From the NCBI GenBank assembly GCA_024305745.1, contig JAHRBS010000007.1:1178001-1242000 (forward strand): 64,000 bases of DNA, given 5' to 3'. Numbering within the stretch: the stretch's first letter is position 1; each line of letters opens with the position of its first letter. The translations under genes and the position numbers were made by a program. Under the pieces are notes generated by a model, which saw nothing but the letters and a program-made list of their open reading frames with translations, was not told where the DNA came from and ran no database searches. Below, piece by piece: positions 37,014 to 46,717 of this stretch. This DNA comes from Polyporus tsugae. Taxonomy: Eukaryota; Basidiomycota; Agaricomycetes; Polyporales; Polyporaceae.

Positions 37014-37966
37014 TGACATGCAACAGCAACCCTTCGCATCATGCCCCATGAAAAGAGACTCACGTGTAGGCGGGTAGAGATACATTGAAATGTGATAGAT
37101 GCGTGCCCAGTGGAGCGTCCAAAGTGGATGAGAGTGCGGGCGGGGAAAGTGCTCTTGCCTGGGTTCGATGGATGGCACAGCCACGAGCTTTCGAGAGCTC
37201 AAAGCACATTTTGGTGGACCCAGATATCTAGCTAATTGACTGAGTGAGGCAAGGAAATCTGAGGTGAGGGCAAGGACTAGTTGCTGGTCGCTGGGAGAGG
37301 TGAGCACGCCTTCGGGGCGCGACGATTGGTCCAACCCCTCGGCACCTTGGGCGCCTGACGGCGCCCCACCCACCCGTCCTTGTCCTTGAGTAAAGCTTGA
37401 GTACTTGAGTACTTCCCCCTTTCTTCCCTCAGAGAACGACCCCCAAGTCGAACCTGCCTCTTGCTCTCTTCTCTACCTTTGCATCCACATTCCTCTCCCA
37501 GCAGTCTTCTCCTTTCACGTTCTCCGTGTATCTTTGGCGCGTTGCTTTGCGTTTTCCTGCGTGTCTCGTAGTAAGCTGATCTTGATTTTGTTTCTTCGTC
37601 CCCCCTTGCAGATTTCTCGTCGTCTACCAACGACATTGTCTCTGCCTCGCAACTCTTCTATCACAAGGAATAAGAAAAAAAATAGTTTGACTACACAAGT
37701 AAGCTGCCTTCGTTCGATCGATTCCTCCTCCTCGTTACTGATTCATGCTTCTTTTTATCCTTCTTCCCTCCTGCTTTCTCGTCGGCAGTGATGTCCACGC
37801 CCCGTCCCCGATTAACCTCGAGGACGAGCTAGACCTTGACTCGGACTTCATTGAATCTTGCTTGGCCGTCTCCCCCACTGATATCGTCTTCTCTGCCACC
37901 GATACCATCTTATCTACCACCGACACTCTCACGTCTCCGACTGCGAGGGCTCGCTCCTTGCTCTCG
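37014..37966. other. Intergenic, F-box relic to protease gene
   Basis: Holds the promoter and a long pyrimidine-rich leader of the protease gene. A leader intron GTAAGC...GGCAG is likely at about 37699-37789, with a branch-like ACTGAT. CTTGAGTA is repeated four times in 37384-37415. No other gene was recognised. Confidence 0.5.
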
Positions 37967-39641
37967 ATGACCGATAACGCCAACGGCAACTCGGGAGCCC
38001 GCCGCCTCACAAACAATTACCCGCCCGCATACACCGACTTTTTCGGTAGCTCAATGCCATGCGTTTACAAGAAGGGGACTCTCTGGGAGGTGCGCGAGGG
38101 CCCTGACGCTCAGCCACTCATACGCGAGGCCCGTCCCGTTTACAATGCCGAGAAAGTGGAGAGTTGGCGCTCTGTCGGGCAAGCTATCTGGAAATACATC
38201 GACACCCTCGAGATCGAGTGGACTTTCATCAACCCGCTCGCCTACGCCAACGCCGGGGAGGCTAAGCCTTTCTGCTCTTTCGTCGTCGTCATCGGCGTGA
38301 AGCCTTTGACCGTCTCCTTCAGTCGCGCCGTTGAAGTTGCCACCGCCGTCGAGAAAATGCTCATCAATGCCGGCTTTGCCGAGGCCGAGGTGGCCGTCGT
38401 GGAGGGGGAAAAGAAGCACTCCGCTGCTCGTGGTCCCCAGCTGCTTTCCTTCAACCCTCTCCTCGACCATGTTCCCGAGTTGCGAAAAGTTTTCACCAGC
38501 ACGCTTGGCCTCCCCATCGCACCTCTCAAGTTCCCCCACTACGCGGGCACAGGCTCTCTCTTCTACCGGCTCGGTGGAGACGACAAGCGTGTCGCCCTTT
38601 TGACGTGTGCCCATGTCGCCCGTCCTCCTCCCGAGTACCCCAACGACGGCAAGACTATCACCGATACGAGCCAGCCTCGCGAGGAGATCATTTCACCTGG
38701 GACCGGGGCCTATGACAACACTCTCAAGGCCCTTAAGGCAGATATCCTCGGCCAAATTCGCTCGATTGAGGCATGGGACGCCGCGCTTGGTAGGCTCGGG
38801 GATCCTGACCCAAACGAGCCTGCGAGAGTCACCCAGAGGCGCACAGAGCACCTGTTGTTGGTGGATGGCGCAAAGGAGAGGATGGAGCAGGCGAACGCGC
38901 TGTACAACGCGGTCCAGGACCGTGCCGACCCTAGCAAGCGTGCCATCGGTTTCGTCCTCCACTGCGAGCCGATCGAGGCTTCGTCCGGGCCTCACGGGTT
39001 CACCAAGGATTGGGCTCTCATCGAGCTCTACGACGATATGATAGATTGGGACACGTTCAGAGGGAACCAGGTCTACGTTGGTACGTCTCTTTTGCACGTT
39101 ATTTTGTTTGATCTGTTTTCAATCTTTTTGTTTCACAGCTGCGAGCACCACGATCCCCCAATACGGCGAGATCATGTGGCCTCAGTCTGCTGATTCGGCA
39201 GATTATCAATACCCTGCCGACGGCCTCCTGCAAGCGTACGGCATCGTCCAGGAGGATGAGCTACGCAACCCTCAGCACCTCGACATTTATAACCACAAGT
39301 GCCTCACGGTTGTCAAGAACGGAACGCCTACGGCAACCACGTTCGGTCGCGTCAATGGCCTCGAATCTTTCATTCGCCACTATCCTCCTTACGGTATCAA
39401 GGAGACGTCCACCGAAATCGCCGTGTTGGGGTACAGCAAGGAGCACACCAGGTTCTCCGAATCTGGAGACTCGGGATCGATAGTCCTCGACAGGACTGGT
39501 AGGATCGTCGGAGTACTTACTGGTGGTGTCGGAGGTCTTACGGATAGCACTGATATATCATACATCACCCCGTACTTCGACATCCACGCGCAGCTCACCG
39601 CCAAATATCCCGGCATCCACCTCTACCCGGTCGTCAACTGA
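37967..39641 (+). CDS. Trypsin-like (chymotrypsin-fold) serine protease
   Basis: Probable serine endopeptidase with a complete catalytic triad; natural substrate unknown. Exons 37967-39080 and 39139-39641 give 538 residues from the ATG at 37967 (MTDNANGNSGARRL). An ATG at 37745 in the same frame would add a hydrophobic MLLFILLPSCFLVG leader, but that stretch looks like the pyrimidine tract of a leader intron, so the later start is preferred and the protein is probably intracellular. Triad in family order: His216 in VALLTCAHVA, Asp348 in GFTKDWALIELYD, Ser483 in RFSESGDSGSIVLDRTGRIV. An N-terminal domain of about 180 residues (SSMPCVYKKGTLWEVREGPD, IEWTFINPLAYANAG) and a helical insertion (ERMEQANALYNAVQDRADPS) are not typical of secreted trypsins. 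Confidence 0.82.
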
Positions 39642-40704
39642 GCTCCATGTATTACACCACGGGGTGATGGCCATGTCGCAGAAAGGTGATCGGAGGATAT
39701 CGGCGGGCGGATATGCTGGACCATATGAGATCCATATCATCGCCCACGTCAATGTCATGCATTCATCAGACAATACGATGTCCACTGGTCCATGCGTAAG
39801 TAGAAAATCTCCGTCACAACCTGTTACGCTCAATGATTTTAGGTATGATAATGAAAATATATTGGGATGTGCATTGTGTACGGTGTCTGGTACGGGACAT
39901 AAATTATCCTATATAAAACACTACTTGCTCCCAATCAATCAATCACAGGGCCCGCGCTCCACGGTCGAGAATGACGTTGTTCGGGTGAATATCTAGATGT
40001 GCGAGTACGAGCCATCGAAACGGACCAAGATGCATTGTCACACACAGGCTCTGAGGCAGACTCTTCTGACCTTCTGACCTTTTGACGGCGTCAGATGCGA
40101 TCCGGCGGACGGTGGTGGACTTGATCAGGGATGATTCCGGAAACTCATGATCCCCAGAGGGTTCGCGGCCGAAGAGGCTGTATAGCTCTTCGTCGGACAA
40201 AGACGAGATAGTCGTCCATGTAGAAATCTGTGTGTGGAGTGAGCTACGGTTTGAGGCGAAGTAGTTCGAATACATACAGGTATTTTGAGGCCGATTCTAA
40301 ACCAGAATGGTGTGTAGTACTAGGGGTAGGCAGGACTCGACCGCGTCGCCGCCGGTTGGGCAAGACCATTGTGTAAATACCATCGTTACAAATACGCAAG
40401 GACTCGGTGCCAGTCTCGAAAGAATAAATTCGACTGCATTCTCAAAAACCATATAATGAGCACATGTATGACTCTTCATGTCAGCCACACCTGCAAGCCG
40501 AGCTATCGCCGACGTACCGTTGCGAACGAGCCCGCCTCTCATCTGATAGTATATCAGTCGGGAGTACATGGCTGTCCCGTCCTCACCTCTTACCTTTGTA
40601 CCACGACGACGTGCTAGACACACCCCCACACTTTCATAGTACCCGCCTTACTGCTGTGCAGTTACTCTTAACGCTCTCCTACTTCCTCGCTCACAACCGC
40701 CACC
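39642..40704. other. Intergenic with kinase relic
   Basis: Between the protease and the acidic-protein gene. Apart from the minus-strand kinase-like relic (39900-40275) nothing was recognised. The last 300 bases should contain the promoter of the gene at 40705. Confidence 0.4.
39900..40275 (-). pseudogene. Relic of an aminoglycoside-phosphotransferase/kinase-like gene
   Basis: On the minus strand the frame ending near 39946 reads FRWLVLAHLDIHPNNVILDR, matching the catalytic loop H-x-D-x-x-P-N-N of the APH/choline-kinase-like fold. Just after an in-frame TGA the same frame continues LIDWEQVVFYIG (about 39940-39904), matching the following metal-binding I-D-W-E motif. Upstream residues (ISSLSDEELYSLFG, SLIKSTTVRRIASDAV) have the look of the preceding helical part. 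The stop between the two catalytic motifs and the missing C-terminal lobe show it is not a working gene. The N-terminal part was not found with confidence. Confidence 0.55.
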
Positions 40705-41551
40705 ATGTCCTACAAGAAGTCCAACGTCACAGGCGGGTCCTGGTCGACACCCTTCAACACCCCCTTCTTCGTCCGATGGGGCGATTCGAGCATCAAGGTC
40801 CCCATGGCCAGGCTTCTCGACGAGTACAACGCCTGGGAGAACCTCCAACGTCGCGGTAAGTGCTCCTTCCCTCGTTCCATATACTTCAAGGACTCACCTG
40901 TTTCGTTTTCCCCGTGCAGCCGAACCGGAGCCCCCCAAGGATGATCCCTTCCCGTCCTTCCCATCGGGCCCTTTCGACTGGGCTGAAGACGTCGAACAGG
41001 AGCTCTTCTCCGGCGACAGCGACGACTCCGACAACAGCAACATCAAGCTCGACAGCAAGCCCGACATCGACCGCGTCGACTCTCCGATCGTCGACCAAGT
41101 CGTCCCCGAAGGCGTCGCTGTAGTAGGTGCTGGCACCACCCTCTGCACGATTCTGGAGGAAGACGAGGAGGAAGACGTGACGGGGGAAGATGCGGCCGCC
41201 GACCCCGACTCGACCACCTCGACCGACTCCGACTCCGACTCGACTCCCCTGGCCGCCTCGACATCCTCGACCGACATCGACAACACGGTCTATCGCATCG
41301 TCAACGTCTCCGCCACCGGCAACGACCTCTCCCTCCACATGGTCGAGGAGGAACCCGACAGCAACCCCGACCCGACCGACCCGACGACGACCGCCAAGAA
41401 GCTCTCCGAGGCCATTCAGTTCCTCGCGGGCGTCGGCCTCCTCAACCTCGACACGTACGCGACCGTCTTCGACACCGCAGCTCGGGTGTGCGCCTCTGGG
41501 CACCCGTTCTGGCTCAAGGACCCGGTAGGTGGCTACGAGATTGTCGTTTGA
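40705..41551 (+). CDS. Small acidic protein of unknown function
   Basis: Not recognised. Exons 40705-40855 and 40920-41551 encode 260 residues starting MSYKKSNVTGGSWSTPFNTP. The first 50 residues (FFVRWGDSSIKVPMARLLDE) and the last 60 (LSEAIQFLAGVGLLNLDTYA, VCASGHPFWLKDPVGGYEIV) look ordered. The middle is strongly acidic and Ser/Asp-rich (SGDSDDSDNSN, STDSDSDS), i.e. disordered. No membrane segment or signal peptide. The single GT-AG intron is in phase and codon use is typical of the window, so it is probably a real gene. Confidence 0.7.
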
Positions 41552-41569
41552 GCTGGACTCTGGTAAGGG

Positions 41570-41800
41570 CAATGTGACTTGGGACTAAAAGGACTTGGGA
41601 CGGTTCGGTGCTTAGGGCTCGGACTTAGGACTCGGGATTCGTGGCTTTGAGCTTGGGACTAGGGACTTGTGACTCACCTGGATTTGGGACTTGGGAACTG
41701 GAGAGGTTTAGGGAGGCGGCCGGTAGGATGGCGACCTACCGCTCGGTTCCCCAAACCTCCCCGCAGGGCTACGACTTGGGGGGACTTGATCTAGGGGACT
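41570..41800. repeat. Degenerate GGGACTTGGGACT-type simple repeat
   Basis: Short units such as TTGGGACT, CTTGGGAC, TTAGGACT and GGGGACTT recur irregularly over about 230 bases directly after the stop codon of the acidic-protein gene, so much of its 3' UTR may consist of them. Confidence 0.6.
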
Positions 41801-41967
41801 TGCTTGGACACGTACCATACTGGTTCCGTAGTTAGATGTTCTGGCCAGCTCTGATTTGGGGTCTCGTTCGTGGCCTGTAGCTTTTAGCACTGGTTGCACT
41901 TGATTATCTCCGTAGATAGCCCATGTAGATAGGCCACCCCTCCTGTAACTCTGGAACGATGTACCTA

Positions 41968-42039
41968 CGCCAATGTAACGTGACGATATGTAAGGGAGGC
42001 CGGCTACCTCCCCTACATAGACGTCACGCTACATTGGCG
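41968..42039. repeat. Near-perfect 32/33-base inverted repeat (hairpin)
   Basis: The left arm 41968-41999 begins CGCCAATGTAACGTGACG. The right arm 42007-42039 ends CGTCACGCTACATTGGCG. The loop is 7 bases. The arms differ by two single-base mismatches and one extra base with an adjacent substitution. In a minus-strand transcript both mismatches become G-U wobble pairs, giving an almost fully paired RNA stem. Confidence 0.85.
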
Positions 42040-42255
42040 CAGCTCGTGCAGTGCCGCACAGCGTTGAGAATAAGAATATCATGTCCCGATCGTTTCGAGC
42101 TCCCTCGATTGCGGGCAGTGGAAAGCGAACTTGCCCGTAGCACCACGTCATTTGATCTTCTCATGGTATCAATTAGCAATGAGGTATTACATCTGGCATG
42201 CCAACCAGTCAACCAACATGTTCGTAACACCAACAAAGACGAACCTCACGTCACC

Positions 42256-43973
42256 CTAATCAAACTTCCGCCCCGTCCTTCCAGTCGGAGCGGACGGTCC
42301 AGCTACTCGTACTCGTGCCTTCCCGGCATCACTCAACGCGCTCCTCACGCCCATCGTGTCCATCTCCACCGGCTCGCCCTCTTCGATGCTCTCCACACTG
42401 TCGCTGGGTATCCGTCGGTGTCTTGCTCCGCCAAGGCCGCCACCGCTATACGCTACGCTTGCGCTGCCGCCGGTCCCCACGCTGAGTATGCGAACGATCC
42501 AATCGTTCAGGAATATAACCGGCGCGAACACCGGTATGCGGATGGGGACGAGCGGTGAAGGATAGCGGATCGTGTCGTCGTTCCGATTTGCGCCTCTCAT
42601 TGGTGAGGTGGGGTTGTAAGGGTCTAATGGGACCGGCCTGGCGTACATCGCCATGATGATATACTAATGATATGACCAGCGTCAGAGGCATCAGACGATA
42701 CGAGAGGCAACACATACGGAGGGGAAGAAGAGAGCGAACAACGCAACGTTCGCGAGGCTACTGCCCCACATGCATAGCGCAGCCGAGGGTAATCCTAAGG
42801 TACGATTGGGTAAGGGTGAGATACTGGACGCGAGGGAATGCGACACGATTTCCTCACCAAACGCGAAGTAGTACGCCCATCGTTCTTCCAAGTGCCTGAC
42901 ACGTCGGGATAATGACAGTCCGCGAGCGATCCAGATAAACCTAGCTGTACATCAGCAAATGAGCGCATGTTCTAGAAAGGAACCCCGCGCACTCAAAGCA
43001 GTAGTAACTGGAGGGCCCTCTCCATATCAGCGATGCCCGCGGTAGTCCAACTTGCTCGTACTTACGCATCGACCCAGCATAGGAATGTGAAGCCCGCAAG
43101 CGGTCCAACGTATGGGATGTACGAGAGCGCGAACGAGACGACGACGGACGTAAACACCATCACGCCACGATACGCCGAGGTGGCGAGCGCGTTGAGCATG
43201 CCGCTATAGGTCGTTGGGGGCTGCGCAGCGGCGCGGATACCATGTTGGAGGGTGAAGGTGCGTTTTGCTAGGAGTGTGCACCATGAGCTCTACGGTAGTC
43301 ACAAACACATAATGAGCGAGTGAACGGTCCAGAGGAGGGATCCAAGGCTGGCGTCCGCCGGGTCCCTTTGTGAAGGCTCAGAGGAAATAGTTGTCTTTCT
43401 TTTGGGTACCAGCAGTAGTACCCTTCAACGATGTGGATTATATGTATATGCATCATGTTGCCGATCGCAGGGATCTGATGGGGAAGGTACGTAGTTGAGG
43501 ACTCACGTTGAGGTAGAAAGATATCCCCACGACCGGCAGCAGCCAAAGGACCTGATAGAACCACCCGATATTCCGATGGAACCACTTCTGCTGCGATTGC
43601 GCGAGTGGAAGGAGCAGCCAGTCAAAGAAGTAGATAGACACCAACGAGACGGCGTTCAGCATGAGGGACTTGAATACATTCGACCGGACCTCCGAGTCGC
43701 TGTACACACAACGATGGTCTATGGTCATGCACAATACGACGACCGTACGGTCAAAGGGCAGACACACCTTGCGACCAGCCTCACGACCGTGTCCCACCTG
43801 AATGCATCCACCAGCCCTCGCCCTACACACGACAGCTGCAGCCAGGCAGTCTCTTGTAGAGATAGAAATGAGGGGTATGACGAGCGAGAAGAGGCATACT
43901 GAGGAGCCTGGATGAACTCTGAAGGCGTCGCCGATGTGTATTGCGGCCGCGGCTGCCTGGAGGGACGAGACAT
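42256..43973 (-). CDS. EI24-family integral membrane protein
   Basis: Homologue of EI24 (PIG8/EPG-4), an ER multi-pass protein linked to autophagy in animals; its fungal role is not established. Seven exons: 43973-43768, 43699-43507, 43289-43066, 43007-42993, 42940-42858, 42794-42718, 42663-42256; 401 residues. Start MSRPSRQPRPQYTSATPSEF. EI24 features in order: GLVDAFRWDTVVRLVASDSE, SLMLNAVSLVSIYFFDWLLL, IGWFYQVLWLLPVVGISFYL, then SSWCTLLAKRTFTLQHGIRA. Further hydrophobic segments follow (GVMVFTSVVVSFALSYIPYV; LCMWGSSLANVALFALFFPS). The polar C-terminus (YARPVPLDPYNPTSPMRGAN) is cytosolic-looking. Exon 4 is only 15 bases (AYYCFE junction) and intron 2 is 217 bases. Every junction is in phase. 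Confidence 0.9.
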
Positions 43974-44460
43974 AGGATGGTGTGGACACTGATACTTACA
44001 ACACCCGCGCCTGGACGTGTAGTCTCACTTCGGAGCGCCCGTCCTCTTTGTTCCATGTTGACCTCTTGCGTTACATATTGAAGCACCATCTTCACAATAG
44101 ATTTGCAATTGGCTAGGTCGAATTTCCGTCTCCTTTCGAAGTTCACACAGCAGTACTGGTAAACTCTAATGATCCGGACACGCAAAATGCTATAGAATAC
44201 GCTCCCCACCCGGCCAAAGTGATGACCCCTACAGCTACGAACACAACAACCAAATAGACGACAGTGGGAAAGGGCATACAAGAGTACGACTACGACGACG
44301 ACAATGCAAGACGACCGACACACACGACAAGCACACACAAATCGAGATGATAGCAGCAGCAGAATAGGGACGCGAACGGCCGCGCGAGAAAAACAACAGC
44401 ACGGCGGCCGTCCTGCTAGTGAGAAGTCCGTGTCCGTGTTACACCCCAAGGCTCCGCCTC
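43974..44460. other. Intergenic, BTB protein 2 to EI24
   Basis: 487 bases between two minus-strand genes; contains the 3' flank of BTB protein 2 and the promoter of the EI24 gene. ACGAC/ACACAC low-complexity runs at about 44280-44340. No gene was recognised. Confidence 0.45.
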
Positions 44461-46122
44461 CTACGGGTTGTTGACCTTCCAGAGCTGCCTCCGGCGCAGC
44501 TTGCGAGTGACGAGCACGCCCGTCGACTGCGTCAAGCTCCCGCCGAACGCGAGCACGACCGTCTCCTCGGCGCCTTGTCCCCGCGCGATGCTCTGCTTCC
44601 GGAGCTCGATCGCGTCTTTGGCGAATTTGAAGCGCGAGTGCGTCGACCCTGACGATAATAAGGCAGTGACGTAAGCTCATGAACCCACATGTGAAAGAAC
44701 GAGGCGACTAACCGAGCTGGAATGTGGGCGACTCTACCGCAGCCTTGAAGAGGTCGAACGGCACACGAGCAAACACTTGCACAAGCGTCTCGCGGCCCGC
44801 ATCCGCGTGCGAGCTTGCGCCGTCTGGCAGAGGCGTCGTGGGCGTTGCCTGTCTACCGAAGTTCACGAGGTTGGGGAGCGTTACAACTAGGAAGTTGAAG
44901 ACGTCGTCGCGCAGACGTTGTGCATAGGGGCCGAACACCGCTGTGCGTAGGGGCTGCTGCTCGACGATAGGTGTGGAAGAGCCATCGCTCGGGGCGGGTA
45001 CTGACTCGACGAACTCCAGCCAAGATGGAAGACTGTCTAGGCTGATCGATTGTCGACAGACCTCGTACGCGTAGTTGCAGAGGTCGTCCATATGGCCGAG
45101 CAGGCAAGCGGCAGCGAGAACCGCACGCGCATTTTCGGGGCGGATATTAGCGAGGGCGGCGGCGGAGTAAAGGTATGCCAATGCTTCAAGGGCAAATATA
45201 AGTAAAATAATCGTAGCAATGCGCTTCCACTCGGATACAACCACTTACCGTGGTGGAATCCCTGCACGAGTTATAAGATAAATCGCATAGCTGGAGCGCA
45301 GCAGACAATGACGTACCTCATCGGTAATCTCTGGTTCATGATCCAGATTAACGTATATTATATGTTGGCTATTTGTTTGTGGCGATGTTGACATCAAGTG
45401 TGCGAGATACGGCGATCGAGACAGGATGAGAGCGTGTAGCCGGTATACGGTTCCACGGACATGCTGATTGCAACAGCTTAATCTCTTAACTGAAGGGGGA
45501 GAGGAGATGACGCTCACCAGTAGTGTATCATGGTAATTCTGGAGGTCGACGTCAGCTTCGGATCAATGCACAAGTCTAGAGAAGAACGTACGCCAGTTTG
45601 GAAGCCTGAGTGAAAGAGATGACTGACTATATCTTCGTTGTGCATTTGATACAAAGATGGGGGCCTGTCGCGTCGTAAAATGGTTAGCCAACGTCGAACA
45701 AGTCAGTCGCATGTGTAAGATAGACGCCGAACAAATATCCTCAGAACACGCGAGAACAAAGTCAAAGCATTCAACTCGTCAGAAACCGTCGAATATCCAC
45801 ATCTTGGTGAAGAGTTCACCATTCATGATGAATGGACACGTCCCCGTCTGGGTCGCACGAAAAGACGCACGTCACCAGCGACAAATGCACCAAATCTCAC
45901 GCGCCACCACTTTCCAGGAGACGGCATCCACCCATCCAACGTTCCTCCTCGTCCCTCATTGCTCCGCCCAAATCCGCAATTTATACAAAATGTTGATACT
46001 CACTGTGCGTATCCGTTGGTGAGCCCGCCCTCGCTCGTTGAGGGCCCGTTGGAGTAGGCGTCACCCTGAGGGGCAGGAGTCGCCGTGCCATTGCTCATTC
46101 CACCGTGTCCGTTCATGATCAT
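44461..46122 (-). CDS. BTB/POZ domain protein 2
   Basis: Second BTB protein of the window, different in architecture from the first. Seven exons: 46122-46004, 45664-45592, 45538-45518, 45463-45317, 45261-45249, 45183-44713, 44648-44461; 343 residues. Start MIMNGHGGMSNGTATPAPQG, a 40-residue Gly/Asn-rich tail. The BTB fold follows: QMHNEDIVSHLFHSGFQTGN, HVRGTVYRLHALILSRSPYL, HIIYVNLDHEPEITDEGFHH, ALAYLYSAAALANIRPENAR, AVLAAACLLGHMDDLCNYAY. The C-terminal part (FVESVPAPSD..., DAIELRKQSIARGQGAEETV, LRRRQLWKVNNP) is conserved-looking without a named domain. Exons 3 and 5 are 21 and 13 bases, and intron 1 is 339 bases. Two CACGTG boxes lie 185-250 bases upstream. Confidence 0.88.
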
Positions 46123-46717
46123 AGAGTGCGGAGAAGAAAGAAACGAAGTATGTTGTACTTTTAGGACGTAGTGTGGACGGCGAGGGGGCTGAAGGAGGCG
46201 GGAACGTCGAGACCTGCGGCGCTGCAGGAAAGAACTGAAAGACCAAGGTCGGTGCCACAATGCCCTTGTCACAGGATCACATGCCTGTCACGCGTTACCG
46301 CAGCTTCACGTGACCGTGTGTGACGCTGTGACATAAGCGCTCATAATCGGGACGTCGGTCCGACACGTGGACGAGCAGGAACACGCAACGGTGTGGCTGA
46401 ATTGGCCAAGCTCAAGAAGGCGGAAGAGAGGTCGGTCACCAGTTCAAGCAAGGTAACTTCGACAATTTATAGACGGGCGCGCGTAGTGACATCCCGACAG
46501 AAGCGCATCGGAGCGCACACCATGTCCGTTGACTTCGCATGTCGCCTACTGACCGATTATACGCACAACATGAACGTTTGAACCCCGAGATCTGCCACGT
46601 TCCACCTCGCAACTACTTATCCCATCTCCCACATCCCACACTTCTCTCGGAACGGAAGTCCCAGGCCGACCATGCTGCATCTAGTGGCGGCCCTAGCCGG
46701 AGCCCCAGGGTCGACTT
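46123..46717. other. Intergenic, NTAQ1 to BTB protein 2
   Basis: 595 bases between two minus-strand genes, holding the promoter of BTB protein 2. CACGTG occurs at 46307-46312 and 46364-46369, and an ACGCGT at about 46290. No gene was recognised. Confidence 0.45.

Larger units (their letters stand above)
41552..42255. other. Intergenic with degenerate repeats and a hairpin
   Basis: Between the acidic-protein gene and the EI24 gene, which converge. Holds GGGACTTGG-type degenerate repeats (41570-41800) and a near-perfect inverted repeat (41968-42039). No gene was recognised. Confidence 0.55.

Noticed and set aside
37745..37790. Signal peptide MLLFILLPSCFLVG for the protease
   Set aside because: The stretch is a pyrimidine tract ending in GGCAG after a branch-like ACTGAT, so it reads better as the end of a leader intron; kept only as an alternative.
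46386..46455. tRNA-like A-box (TGGCTGAATTGG) and B-box-like GTTCAAG on the plus strand
   Set aside because: No 7-base acceptor stem closes, and the bases flanking GTTCAAG cannot form a T stem, so no cloverleaf.
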